From an archaeon CG10_big_fil_rev_8_21_14_0_10_43_11 (GTDB lineage: Archaea > Nanobdellota > Nanobdellia > PEZQ01), in contig PEZQ01000002.1 in assembly GCA_002763265.1 (NCBI GenBank), positions 47,690 through 111,689 on the forward strand: 64,000 bases of DNA, given 5' to 3'. Position numbers and translations under genes: made by a program. The notes beneath the pieces are model-generated. The model was not told where the DNA came from. It did no database searches and saw nothing but the letters and a program-made list of their open reading frames with translations. Shown here in pieces: positions 53,046 to 61,987 of this stretch (the stretch's first letter is position 1; each line of letters starts with the position of its first letter).

Positions 53046-53279
53046 ATGGAAACACAAGAAGAACTCAAAGAAGTCACTAAAGACCTGATTATTGGTGAGG
53101 TCATTATGAAACGGCCTGACTTGGCTGAAGTGTTCTTTAAATATGGCATACACTGCGTAGGGTGTGGTGCTGCGTTTTATGACACAATTGAGCAAGGCTG
53201 CAGCATTCATGGCATTGAGCCCGAAACTGTGGTAAAAGACTTGAATGCATTCTTAACAGAAAACCCTACCACGAATTAA
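53046..53279 (+). CDS. DUF1858-family protein
   Basis: 77 aa single-domain protein. IIGEVIMKRPDLAEVFFKYGIHCVGCGAA matches the DUF1858 domain, whose conserved Cys pair (here 37 and 40, CVGC) is often found next to hybrid-cluster or sulfur/Fe-S proteins. Two bases separate it from iscS, so it may accept or pass sulfur, or act as a redox partner. Its 3' end overlaps the MarR-like gene by 14 bp. Confidence 0.88.
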   Translation: METQEELKEVTKDLIIGEVIMKRPDLAEVFFKYGIHCVGCGAAFYDTIEQGCSIHGIEPETVVKDLNAFLTENPTTN

Positions 53280-53613
53280 TCGCTTTTTCAGCGCTTTTAA
53301 CCCATTCTTCAATGATTCCAAGCGTTTTCTTCTTCAAAATGCTTTTGTCAATTGGCGCGTACACAAACACGTAGCCCCCTGTTTTCAAATTCACTTGCCC
53401 GCGTTTAACCAGTTCTTTTCCTACTAGTGATTTGATAACTTTTTGAATGGTTGTCCGCTCCTTTTTCATAGCAGTAGAAATCTCAACAATGCGCATGTTC
53501 TTGTTTTTTTCAAGCAAAAACATGAGTACTGCGTATTCAGTTTTTTTCAAACCAAAACCGCATCGAACAATCTCTTCAAGTTCAACATTGGTACACGCAA
53601 AATTGATAATCAT
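53266..53613 (-). CDS. MarR/TrmB-like winged-helix regulator
   Basis: 115 aa. A winged helix is seen in TEYAVLMFLLEKNKNMRIVEISTAMKKERTTIQKVIKSLVGKELVKRG (several short segments here, about residues 25-72) followed by a beta wing (GYVFVYAPI). Cys7 and Cys18 near the N-terminus (FACTN, VRCGF) could make it redox- or metal-responsive. It lies between the DUF1858 gene and thioredoxin and points leftward. Targets unknown. Confidence 0.8.
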   Translation of the reverse strand: MIINFACTNVELEEIVRCGFGLKKTEYAVLMFLLEKNKNMRIVEISTAMKKERTTIQKVIKSLVGKELVKRGQVNLKTGGYVFVYAPIDKSILKKKTLGIIEEWVKSAEKAINSW

Positions 53614-53665
53614 GGTTATTTCTTCTCAAGGCAGTTAGTGCTTATTAATGATGGCATTTGTGTGA

Positions 53666-53986
53666 TTACGCAATTGCGTCTTCAATCTTTTTTTGCAGCA
53701 TGGCTTGTGGCATGAACCCCATAAAGCGCTTTGCTTCCGCACCTTTCTTGAACACAAGAATAGTTGGAATGCTCATAACACCAAACATTTGACCCAGTGT
53801 TGGCTCTTTATCAACATTAATCTTAACAAATTTGACGTTCTTCATTTTCGCGCTCAAATCCTCAAATACAGGCGCAAGCATTCTACATGGCGCGCACCAA
53901 TCTGCCCAAAAATCTGCAATAACAGGAACGGAACTTTTTAGCACTTCATCGTTAAAATTGTCTTTTGTTACATGAATAATACTCAT
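53666..53986 (-). CDS. trxA: Thioredoxin
   Basis: 106 aa thiol-disulfide reductase with active site WCAPC near residue 32, the FWADWCAPCRML surround and cis-Pro in SIPTILVF. The start at 53986 (MSIIHVTKDN) has a good ribosome-binding site AGGTGAT (53991-53997 complement) 4 bp upstream; the upstream GTG at 53995 is unlikely. No reductase gene is in the window. It could keep IscS-relay and regulator cysteines reduced. Confidence 0.96.
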   Translation of the reverse strand: MSIIHVTKDNFNDEVLKSSVPVIADFWADWCAPCRMLAPVFEDLSAKMKNVKFVKINVDKEPTLGQMFGVMSIPTILVFKKGAEAKRFMGFMPQAMLQKKIEDAIA

Positions 53987-54070
53987 AATAATCACCTACT
54001 ATGTGTGAAGAAAAACATGCAGTATTATAAGCCTAATGGTGAACTGCAAAAACTGTGGTTGATTTTTTCA

Positions 54071-54310
54071 CTACTCTTTTTGCAGCCCATGCAGGTTACT
54101 TTCAACTCCTGTTGTGTCTTGCAGTTGTGCGCTAATAAGACTTAACAATATGAGTGTTGCGCCAAGCTTTTTTGAAACAGCATCACTCTGCGGGTGGCTT
54201 GTGAGGCGTGTTTTTTCTGCAAGCAAATCTCTAAGAATTTCTCGCAGCGTATGCGTGTCATCCACACGAAGCGCGTCAGCAAGCTGAAACACGGTTTTTT
54301 CCCAGTTCAT
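54071..54310 (-). CDS. Hypothetical small protein, 79 aa
   Basis: No family recognised. Mostly helical and soluble (MNWEKTVFQLADALRV, LREILRDLLAEKT, KLGATLILLSLISAQL). It diverges from the HAD hydrolase gene (60 bp). Host-like codon use supports coding, although the short length leaves doubt. Confidence 0.5.
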   Translation of the reverse strand: MNWEKTVFQLADALRVDDTHTLREILRDLLAEKTRLTSHPQSDAVSKKLGATLILLSLISAQLQDTTGVESNLHGLQKE

Positions 54311-54370
54311 ACCTGTTTTTTACGCGCCGCGTGCTTAAACCTTTTATTCTCACATCATCTGGGCATAGGT

Positions 54371-54994
54371 ATGGAGGAGTATATATTTTTGTTTGACTTT
54401 GATGGCACGCTTATAAAAAGTACCAATACGGTTCTTACGCTCTGGAAAAACCTTGCACAAGAATTTGGTTTTTTAGTCACAAAAGCAAGGCTTCGAAAAA
54501 AACTCAGCTCAGACTGGCAGACTATGCTCAAAAAAGAATTTCGCCAAGACTGGAAAGAACACCTGCTTCTTCTTAAACGTCACTTTGACTGGTATCAAGA
54601 GCAACTCAAAACCAAACCGCTCATCCCGGAACTCGTTTCTTTTCTAAGAACACACCGCTTTGGCATTATCTCCTCATCTTTTCAAACTATTATACAACAT
54701 AAAATAAAAGAGTACGCGCTTGCGCCTGAATTTGTATACACTTCTGATTCGCTCCATTCATCTTCTAAAGAGCGTTTGCTTGCACATGCAATTAAGAAAA
54801 ACAAGCTTGATGTGAAACGCTGCGTGTATGTGTGTGATATGAAACAAGACATTAGCGGCGCAAAAGCGCACAACATCAAAACAATTGGCGTTCTCTGGGG
54901 GTTTCACACAAAAAATATGCTCAAAAATGCTGATATGCTTGCACACACCCCCACTCAGCTTATCAGTATGCTCAGGCGAGTTCAACAATCTTAA
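54371..54994 (+). CDS. HAD-superfamily hydrolase
   Basis: 207 aa haloacid dehalogenase-like phosphatase. Motif I FDFDGTLIKS (nucleophile Asp 9), motif II ISSSFQT, Lys in SSKERLLAHA and motif IV VCDMKQDISGAKA are visible; in motif IV the usual DD is D-x3-D. GVLWGFHTKN is the phosphoglycolate phosphatase-like end. Substrate not known. ATG 54371 is the start; the open frame upstream is antisense to the small hypothetical gene. The P-type ATPase begins 26 bp downstream. Confidence 0.88.
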   Translation: MEEYIFLFDFDGTLIKSTNTVLTLWKNLAQEFGFLVTKARLRKKLSSDWQTMLKKEFRQDWKEHLLLLKRHFDWYQEQLKTKPLIPELVSFLRTHRFGIISSSFQTIIQHKIKEYALAPEFVYTSDSLHSSSKERLLAHAIKKNKLDVKRCVYVCDMKQDISGAKAHNIKTIGVLWGFHTKNMLKNADMLAHTPTQLISMLRRVQQS

Positions 54995-55020
54995 ATACAA
55001 TGCGCGCTCTGTAAAATGCC

Positions 55021-57690
55021 ATGGGCGACGAGTGGCACACGCTTTCTGCAAAAAAAACTCTTTTGCGGCTCAAATCAAGCGAAGACGGCTTATCTGAGAA
55101 TGAAGCAAAAGCGCGGCTTGAACACTATGGCCCAAACGAGCTTGTTGAAAAAGGCGGAGTCTCACCTTTTCGCGTATTGCTCAACCAGTTTAAAGGCATT
55201 ATGATTCTCATCCTTTTTTTTGCTGCCTTTGTTTCAGCAGTGCTTGGCGAGTTTATTGATTCCTTGTTTATTGTTGCAATTATCATCCTCAACGCAGTGC
55301 TTGGTTTTGTTCAGGAATATCGCGCTGAGCGCGCGCTTGAAGCACTTAAAAAACTAACAACTCCCCAAGCGCAAGTTATTCGGGATGGGGTGAATAAAGA
55401 AGTGCTTGCCCGCGAACTTGTTGTTGGTGATATTATTGTTCTTGATGAAGGAAAAAAGATTCCTGCAGACGCGCGTCTTATCCGCGCGTCAAGCCTGCGC
55501 ATTGATGAGAGCATGCTTACGGGAGAATCAACAGCAACCCAAAAACAAATTGCACCCCTTAAATCAGGTATTCCCTCAACTGATATGACCAATCGCGTGT
55601 TTATGGGAACGCTTGTTACCGCAGGAAACGCGCTTGCTGTTGTTACTGAAACCGGCATGGGCACGAGTATGGGAAAAATTACTGAACTTGTGCAAAGCGC
55701 GCAAACACAACCAACCCTTCTTCAGATACGCCTTGACAAGCTCGCAAAAATTCTTGCTCTTTTTGTTGTTCTTATTAGTGCGTTCACGTTCGTGCTTGGC
55801 ATGCTCTCAGGCCAAGACCTTGTTGAAATGTTTCTTGTTACCGTAAGCCTTGCGGTTTCTGCCGTGCCCGAAGGGCTTCCTGCTATTATTACGGTAACCC
55901 TTGCCCTTGGCGTGCAACGCATGGCGCGAAAAGATGCGCTCGTGCGCAGGCTTCCTGCTGTTGAATCATTAGGAAGCGCAAACATCATTTGCACTGACAA
56001 AACTGGAACACTCACAAAAAACCAAATGACCGTTCGCGAATACGCATTCGCGCACACGTCTCCTATTTCTGTTACCGGCCTTGGCTACGAACCAAAAGGT
56101 GAGTTTTTCTCCAAAAAGAACGTAGTTTCAGCAAAAAATCCGCTTCTTCGAGAAGCACTTATTAGCGGCGTGCTCTGCAATAATTCATCATTACAAACAG
56201 TTGACCATTCTTGGGACATTCTTGGTGACCATACTGAAGGCGCGCTTCTTGTTGCTGCACGAAAAGCAGGCATTTCTCATGAGAAACTCAAAGAAGACTA
56301 CACATTTTTCAAAGAATTTCCCTTCACATCTGAGCGAAAACGCATGAGCATCGTGTTTAAAACAAAAAACAAATACCGTGCATACGTAAAAGGCGCGCCT
56401 GAACTCCTTCTTGACCAATGCGTTTATTATTATGACGGCAAACAGCGAAAAAAACTCACCAAAAAAGAACGTGACCGCATCCTCACGCAAGCAGGAACCA
56501 TGGCTGACCGTGCACTACGAGTCCTGCTTCTTGCGCGCAACGACGTTACCAAAAATGTCAATGAAAAAAGCGCTGAGACTAATCTTACCTTTATTGCGCT
56601 TGTTGGCATGATTGACCCGCCACGAGAAGAGGTCAAAGAATCAATTATGCGCGCGCGCAATGCGGGGATTCGAACAATCATGATAACTGGAGACCATGCA
56701 AACACGGCACGTGCCATTGCAAAAGAAGTGGGACTTGTTGAAGGCGATGTTGTTGCTATTACTGGAAGCGAACTTGACATCATGCACGACGACGAGCTTA
56801 TGCGAAGAATTGAAAAAGTAAGCGTGTTTGCACGCGTTTCGCCTGAACATAAAGTACGCATCCTCCAAATACTCATGCGCGATGAAAACAATTTTGTTGC
56901 AATGACTGGGGATGGCGTTAATGATGCTCCTGCAATCAAAAGTTCGCATATTGGCATTTCTATGGGTCTTCGCGGCACTGATGTTGCAAAAGAAAGCTCA
57001 GACATTATTCTTCTTGATGACAATTATGCAACCATTGTAAGCGCGGTTGAAGAAGGCCGCAACATTTACGAGAACATCACTAAATTTGTGCGATTCCTTT
57101 TATCGGTTAATTTCTCAGAATTATTCCTTGTCGGGATTGCAGCTATTGCAGGGTTTCCGCTTCCTCTTCTTGCGCTCCAAATTTTATGGCTTAACATAGT
57201 GACTGATGGTCTTCCTGCGCTTGCCCTTGGCGTTGACACATTTCATGAGGATGTTATGAAGCGCCCGCCACGAAAACCAAAAGAAGGTATGATACATCGC
57301 ATGCTTTTCTACGCGCTTGTTGGCGGCATTTTTGCATTTGGAACAGAACTCCTTGTATTCCTGCTTCACCTGGAAAATATTGACCTTGCGCGAACAATGG
57401 TGTTTAGCGTTGCAGTTGTGTTTGAACTTGCCTTTGTGTTTAGTTCGCGAACCCTTACAAAAAGCATGTTTCGCGGATTATTCAAGAACTGGTATTTGCT
57501 TCTTGCCGTGCTCTTTTCATTTGCACTCCAGCTCTTTGCAATCTACACAGGTTTTATGAATTCACTTCTTTCAACTGTTCCTCTTTCACTGATGCACTGG
57601 GTTGAAGTGTTTGCTATTGCCATTTCAGGCGTCATCATTGTTGATGTTATCAAAGTGCTTGTCTACCACGTAATTAAAAAAGACGTGTGA
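55021..57690 (+). CDS. P-type Ca2+-transporting ATPase (SERCA/PMR1-like)
   Basis: 889 aa cation pump of type IIA. N-terminal cation ATPase domain, TGES (near 164), phosphorylation site CTDKTGTLTKNQ (Asp about 325), KGAPE nucleotide-binding loop and MTGDGVNDAPAIK hinge (near 630) are all present. Helix 4 has VSAVPEGLPAI, a Ca2+/Mn2+-type motif, and ten helices can be counted. It would export Ca2+ or Mn2+. The start at 55021 is likely. Confidence 0.95.
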   Translation: MGDEWHTLSAKKTLLRLKSSEDGLSENEAKARLEHYGPNELVEKGGVSPFRVLLNQFKGIMILILFFAAFVSAVLGEFIDSLFIVAIIILNAVLGFVQEYRAERALEALKKLTTPQAQVIRDGVNKEVLARELVVGDIIVLDEGKKIPADARLIRASSLRIDESMLTGESTATQKQIAPLKSGIPSTDMTNRVFMGTLVTAGNALAVVTETGMGTSMGKITELVQSAQTQPTLLQIRLDKLAKILALFVVLISAFTFVLGMLSGQDLVEMFLVTVSLAVSAVPEGLPAIITVTLALGVQRMARKDALVRRLPAVESLGSANIICTDKTGTLTKNQMTVREYAFAHTSPISVTGLGYEPKGEFFSKKNVVSAKNPLLREALISGVLCNNSSLQTVDHSWDILGDHTEGALLVAARKAGISHEKLKEDYTFFKEFPFTSERKRMSIVFKTKNKYRAYVKGAPELLLDQCVYYYDGKQRKKLTKKERDRILTQAGTMADRALRVLLLARNDVTKNVNEKSAETNLTFIALVGMIDPPREEVKESIMRARNAGIRTIMITGDHANTARAIAKEVGLVEGDVVAITGSELDIMHDDELMRRIEKVSVFARVSPEHKVRILQILMRDENNFVAMTGDGVNDAPAIKSSHIGISMGLRGTDVAKESSDIILLDDNYATIVSAVEEGRNIYENITKFVRFLLSVNFSELFLVGIAAIAGFPLPLLALQILWLNIVTDGLPALALGVDTFHEDVMKRPPRKPKEGMIHRMLFYALVGGIFAFGTELLVFLLHLENIDLARTMVFSVAVVFELAFVFSSRTLTKSMFRGLFKNWYLLLAVLFSFALQLFAIYTGFMNSLLSTVPLSLMHWVEVFAIAISGVIIVDVIKVLVYHVIKKDV

Positions 57691-57731
57691 GGACACAATC
57701 CTTTTATTCTTTAAACAAGTCTGTTACCACT

Positions 57732-58871
57732 ATGAAACGATTGCTCGCGCTCATGGTGCTTGGCGGAATCTTCTTTAGCTCTGCACACGCACTCGCTGTT
57801 TCAGTTGTAGACCCTACAACGTACCCGCTTACCTCAAACCAGCCGTTCAGTATCACGGTCAAAGTCTTTAATGATGGTGTGACAAAACTTGAAGACTACT
57901 CAGTTGGAATCCAGTCTGAATACCCCTACAAGTCGCTTGCAGGAGAAGTGTACACCCAAAAAATAGGTGACATCAATGGAAAAGAAACCATACTCAAAAC
58001 ATTTCGCTTTCTTACCTATGACAATGTAATTGAAGGCTCCTACCCGCTTAAAGTATTCACTTGCACTGGCCAGTGCGGGGCCAAATCATTTGCAGTACAA
58101 AATCTTCAATTTAGCGGAAGCGCAAATATCCAGATATCTCAATACTCATTTAACACATCAGAACTCGCGCCAGGAGAGGTAGCACAGCTCACTATCCAAC
58201 TCAAAAATTATGGTCTTGGCCTTGCAAGTGATGGGATTATCAATCTCACTAACGTTGTTTCTTCATACACACCGTTTATTTTTCTTGACAAACCAAGCGC
58301 GTACTATATTGGTGATATTGCGGTTAATCAAACAAAAAACGTGACGTTTCTTGTACGCGTTAATGACAACATCACCAAAGGAGTGTATGCAATGCCCGTA
58401 CAAATAAACTATGATAACATCGCCCACGATCTTGCAAATGTTCAGTTCGAGATTGTTTCAAAAGCAAATCTTGAAATTTTTAAAATTGAAACAGAACCTC
58501 TTCAGCCCGTGCGAGGCTCTGAATTTACTGTACTCATCTCAATTGAAAACATAGGAAAAGGAGAAGCAACCTCAACACGCATCTCGCTTGAAGGAGACTA
58601 CATTGGAGAACGCGTTTCTTTTATTGGCTCGCTTGATGAACATGAAGATGATATTGGTTTGCTTCGCATATTCTCACTTTCTGGAGAACAACTTACTGCA
58701 ACTCTTACCTATACTGATGACCTTGGTACGCATACGATTACACAGCCTATAACCCTTACTCTTGGTCCTGCTCCCCCACTAAGCATCACACCCTTCATAC
58801 TTGGCGTGTTCGCACTTGCTGGCGTGCTCGCGTACATGTTTAGAAAACGGATTTTTAAAAAAAAGCAGTAG
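57732..58871 (+). CDS. Secreted, C-terminally anchored CARDB/COG1361-like protein
   Basis: 379 aa. Signal peptide at residues 1-22 (RLLALMVLGGIFFSSAHALA). Two or three Ig-like CARDB repeats follow, with the typical 'NxG' turns (FNDGVTKLEDYSVGI, LKNYGLGLASDGIINL, IENIGKGEATSTRISL). A C-terminal helix TPFILGVFALAGVLAYMF ends in RKRIFKKK, which fixes it in the membrane. It contains several N-x-S/T sequons, so it may be a substrate for AglB. The ATG at 57732 is the start; upstream frame belongs to the ATPase end. Role probably cell-surface adhesion or structure. Confidence 0.82.
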   Translation: MKRLLALMVLGGIFFSSAHALAVSVVDPTTYPLTSNQPFSITVKVFNDGVTKLEDYSVGIQSEYPYKSLAGEVYTQKIGDINGKETILKTFRFLTYDNVIEGSYPLKVFTCTGQCGAKSFAVQNLQFSGSANIQISQYSFNTSELAPGEVAQLTIQLKNYGLGLASDGIINLTNVVSSYTPFIFLDKPSAYYIGDIAVNQTKNVTFLVRVNDNITKGVYAMPVQINYDNIAHDLANVQFEIVSKANLEIFKIETEPLQPVRGSEFTVLISIENIGKGEATSTRISLEGDYIGERVSFIGSLDEHEDDIGLLRIFSLSGEQLTATLTYTDDLGTHTITQPITLTLGPAPPLSITPFILGVFALAGVLAYMFRKRIFKKKQ

Positions 58872-58923
58872 AACGCGTTTTTTTTCGCACACTTTTTAAG
58901 TTCAGAGACACACAAAAGAAGAT

Positions 58924-59664
58924 ATGAACGTATATGAAAGCCTTTTTGAAAGTGTGCGAAGAGTTGCAAAAAACCTTTGGCTTGGCCCGCTTTTTTTGCT
59001 TTCAGACTTTTTTTCAGGCATAGTCCTTATTGTTTTGATTATGCTCATTTTTGGTCAGAGAATAAATGCACTGACTAGTGCGGGAATTGGTGTTGGTGAA
59101 GCAGTGCGAAGCGCGCTTGTTGAAAATGTGCTTGGTAGCGTTATTGTATTTGGCGGTGTGATTATTGCACTTGGATTTTTTGAATCAGTAAAGCGTGCAT
59201 TAAGCATTCGTGTTGCGCAAAAAAAGCGCCTTGATATTCGAAAAGCATTGTATCGTGCAAAAGAAACATGGGCGCGCATTACGGGCATTATTATCTTTAA
59301 CAGCATCCTTATGATTGGAGCAGCGGTGTTTTCTGTGGTAAGCAATTTTAATTTCCTGATAGTTATTTTTTCTATTATATTTTCGTTTCTTGTTGCGCTT
59401 TTTACCCAGTACAATATGTATCTGGTTTTTGTAACAAACAAGAGTATTATTGGCGCGATTATTGGAGGAGTCAGGCTCGTGGTTCGACGCCCTCTTGAGA
59501 GTATTGTGATTGCGCTTGTGTTAAGCATTGTTAGCGGAACCCTTGGGCTTGTGTTTGCAAAAAATTTGATTGCACAGTTTGTTCTTGGCTCTCTGGTGTT
59601 TGCGCCAATCACAACAGTCTACGTGTTTCTTAATGTATTAGAAATGAAAAAGGATAGTGCATAA
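58924..59664 (+). CDS. Integral membrane protein of unknown function
   Basis: 246 aa with about five to six helices. The arrangement of two clusters (LWLGPLFLLSDFFSGIVLI and GGVRLVVRRPLESIVIALV) resembles DUF4013/DUF6159-like membrane proteins with internal similarity, although no exact family is assigned. It follows the CARDB gene by 52 bp on the same strand, and the surface protein and it may work together. Confidence 0.68.
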   Translation: MNVYESLFESVRRVAKNLWLGPLFLLSDFFSGIVLIVLIMLIFGQRINALTSAGIGVGEAVRSALVENVLGSVIVFGGVIIALGFFESVKRALSIRVAQKKRLDIRKALYRAKETWARITGIIIFNSILMIGAAVFSVVSNFNFLIVIFSIIFSFLVALFTQYNMYLVFVTNKSIIGAIIGGVRLVVRRPLESIVIALVLSIVSGTLGLVFAKNLIAQFVLGSLVFAPITTVYVFLNVLEMKKDSA

Positions 59665-59667
59665 GAA

Positions 59668-61152
59668 TCACGCAACACGATACACCCATACTGTCTGGCA
59701 GGTATCAGAAAACGTTGCAACTTTATGTAAATAATCGCGCGCGTCAAAAAAGCTTTGATTACGCACGTAATCTGGTTCAATCACTTGAGACGTGCCAAAC
59801 ACAAATGAAATATTTTTTAGTCTAATGTCTGAGTCAAACTCATGCTCCCATGACATCCACCACGTTTCAGTAATGTCACCATAATATGCAACAAGAGGCC
59901 AGAACGGGCTCATCACCGCGCCACCCTGTTCTCCAACAAAATGTGATGCCTCAACAATTGGCTCCATCCCGCACATTGCCTGAAGTCCTGCCATGCGCGG
60001 AACAAATGTGCTAAACAGGATAAGACCGCATACCACACTTAACCCAATAAGCCAGTACGAAAAGCGAATTTGGCTAAACCATTCTGATACATCACGAAGC
60101 AGGATACTACCCATAATAACAATTGGAAAAAATAACGGCCACAAGTACCGAATTTCTTTATGGCGCAATACTGCGTGAAAATACACTACGTATCCGATAA
60201 AATAACCACTTAAAATAAGAAGCACCCACGCCTGATTTTTATAGCGTTTCACAAGCTTCTTGAGCACGGGTTGCTTGAGGGTGACTACACTGGAGAGAAG
60301 CACAAGCAGGAACACACCAAGCACGTAGGGAATTGCAAATAATCCAATACCATAGAGCAGAGAAAACATTACAACTCCATACATCACATAATACGTTACT
60401 TCAGTATCATATTCATTTCCGGCAATAATTGCATGACCACGCTCAAATGAATGGAACATGTTTCCATATTCAACTGCGTTGAATATGAGCCACGGACTCA
60501 TAATAAGAATCCAAAGCATGATACTGCTATAGATACGAGTATCACTAAGTGATTTTTTGAGACCTTTTTTTGTCCAGGGTTTGTGCGAAACAAATTGCAC
60601 AAATACAAAAAGCGGGAGCAATGCAAGGTACACGTAGCGCGCAAGTGCTGCGAGCGCAGCAAAGATGAATGCAAGCGCAGTGTTCTTTGTCTTTGCAAAA
60701 AGTCCGCGCCTAAGAAACAAAACACCAAGCATTGCAAGCGCGCTTGACATGATACCGGTATAAAATCGCGGACTCCACTCAAAGTGATACGGATTAAAAA
60801 GTGTGAGCACGGTTGCAAATAACCCTACCTTTTTGCCAAACCATTCTTTGCTAACAACATACACAAGTGTGATAAAGAGGGCTGAAAACAACACTGGAAT
60901 AATACGTGCAAGAGATTCGTTTACACCAAACCCACCAAACACGACACTAATAAGCGCGGCAAGAAGCGGTGGGCGAAATTCTTCAAAATACCCGCCTCCT
61001 CCAAGAAAGTATTGTGCATTAAGCAGATATACCGCTGCATCCCACTGCACGTACGGGTAAAAAAATAACATGAGCGAGCGAGAAAAAAGTGCAATCAAAA
61101 ACACTAATCCAATATCACCATACTTTTTTACAACACGCACTGCCCATTCCAT
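59668..61152 (-). CDS. GT-C glycosyltransferase (GT39/ArnT-like)
   Basis: 494 aa, about 11-12 transmembrane helices. The first external loop has WDAAVYLLNAQYF with a conserved Asp in the place of the GT-C D/E motif, then FRPPLLAALI. Typical of dolichyl-phosphate-mannose--protein mannosyltransferase and ArnT-like enzymes that use lipid-linked sugars. ATG 61152 (MEWAVRVV) is chosen; the divergent GT2 gene, a dolichyl-phosphate sugar synthase, lies 63 bp away and would make the donor for this enzyme. Confidence 0.82.
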   Translation of the reverse strand: MEWAVRVVKKYGDIGLVFLIALFSRSLMLFFYPYVQWDAAVYLLNAQYFLGGGGYFEEFRPPLLAALISVVFGGFGVNESLARIIPVLFSALFITLVYVVSKEWFGKKVGLFATVLTLFNPYHFEWSPRFYTGIMSSALAMLGVLFLRRGLFAKTKNTALAFIFAALAALARYVYLALLPLFVFVQFVSHKPWTKKGLKKSLSDTRIYSSIMLWILIMSPWLIFNAVEYGNMFHSFERGHAIIAGNEYDTEVTYYVMYGVVMFSLLYGIGLFAIPYVLGVFLLVLLSSVVTLKQPVLKKLVKRYKNQAWVLLILSGYFIGYVVYFHAVLRHKEIRYLWPLFFPIVIMGSILLRDVSEWFSQIRFSYWLIGLSVVCGLILFSTFVPRMAGLQAMCGMEPIVEASHFVGEQGGAVMSPFWPLVAYYGDITETWWMSWEHEFDSDIRLKNISFVFGTSQVIEPDYVRNQSFFDARDYLHKVATFSDTCQTVWVYRVA

Positions 61153-61214
61153 GTTTATCCTATAATGGCACAAGAAATATTTATAATGCTTTATTTGTGC
61201 TTAATACTGTTTAC

Positions 61215-61928
61215 ATGAAATATTCTCTTGTTATTCCTGCATATAATGAAGAACGCCGTATCACTGACTCACTGCACGCGCTTGACTCATACTTTTCAAA
61301 ACACGCAAAAAACCAGTACGAAATCATTGTTGTTGACGACGGCTCAAAAGACAAAACATTTTCCCTTCTCAAACACGAAAAACAACACATTCCCTCACTG
61401 GTGATTGTGCACCACAAAACAAATCAGGGCAAAGGAAGTGCAATTGAAGCAGGAGTTTCGCACGCGCGCGCAGAGCGCATTGCGTTTTGCGATGCTGATT
61501 TATCAACACCGCCGTCTGACATTCTCAAACTCCTCAACGCGCTTGACACAGTTGATATTGCTATTGCATCACGCTACTTGCCGTTATCAACAGCAGATAT
61601 CCCTTTTTTTCGAAAAGTTCTGAGCAGAATCTATAACTTGCTTACCCGCATTCTTTTTGCGCATGCTATGCATGACACGCAGTGCGGATTTAAAGCATTC
61701 AAAAAAGAGGTGAGACCTGTTATGAACCGTATTACGAGCCACCACTTTGTATTTGACCTTGACTTTCTTATGCGCGCACGAAGCGCAGGATTTTCCATCC
61801 GTGAAATCCCTGTGCACTGGACATATGAAGAAGGCACCACACTCAAAAGCAGCACGCCGCTTCACATGCTCTTTGAAGTTCTCAAACTTCGAGTTCGCTA
61901 CACACTCAAACCGCTCACTAAAAAATAG
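61215..61928 (+). CDS. GT2 dolichyl-phosphate sugar synthase (ALG5/DPM1-like)
   Basis: 237 aa GT-A enzyme. Signature YSLVIPAYNEER, VVDDGSKDKT and the DxD-type FCDADLST (near 93) are present, as are NQGKGSAIEAG and TQCGFKAF. ALG5-type enzymes make dolichyl-phosphate-glucose and DPM1 makes dolichyl-phosphate-mannose; the features here, single domain with no C-terminal helices, favour ALG5-like. Frame is open upstream, but ATG 61215 fits the family and the divergent promoter. It likely supplies the GT-C enzyme encoded next to it. Confidence 0.88.
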   Translation: MKYSLVIPAYNEERRITDSLHALDSYFSKHAKNQYEIIVVDDGSKDKTFSLLKHEKQHIPSLVIVHHKTNQGKGSAIEAGVSHARAERIAFCDADLSTPPSDILKLLNALDTVDIAIASRYLPLSTADIPFFRKVLSRIYNLLTRILFAHAMHDTQCGFKAFKKEVRPVMNRITSHHFVFDLDFLMRARSAGFSIREIPVHWTYEEGTTLKSSTPLHMLFEVLKLRVRYTLKPLTKK

Positions 61929-61987
61929 GGGAAAAGCGGACATTCATGCTCATGCGTCTTAAATATGCAGAATGAGTTCATAGAACT

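Noticed and set aside
56660..56680. T-arm-like GGATTCGAAC string suggesting a second tRNA
   Set aside because: It lies in the P-type ATPase coding sequence and no acceptor or anticodon stem can be formed around it.
56430..57023. 197-codon minus-strand ORF inside the P-type ATPase
   Set aside because: Ser/Arg-rich shadow of the ATPase; no domain and the ATPase frame is unmistakable.
59055..59612. 185-codon minus-strand ORF opposite the membrane protein gene at 58924
   Set aside because: Thr/Ile/Arg-rich antisense frame of a hydrophobic gene; the plus-strand frame has membrane helices, a start and good spacing to its neighbour.
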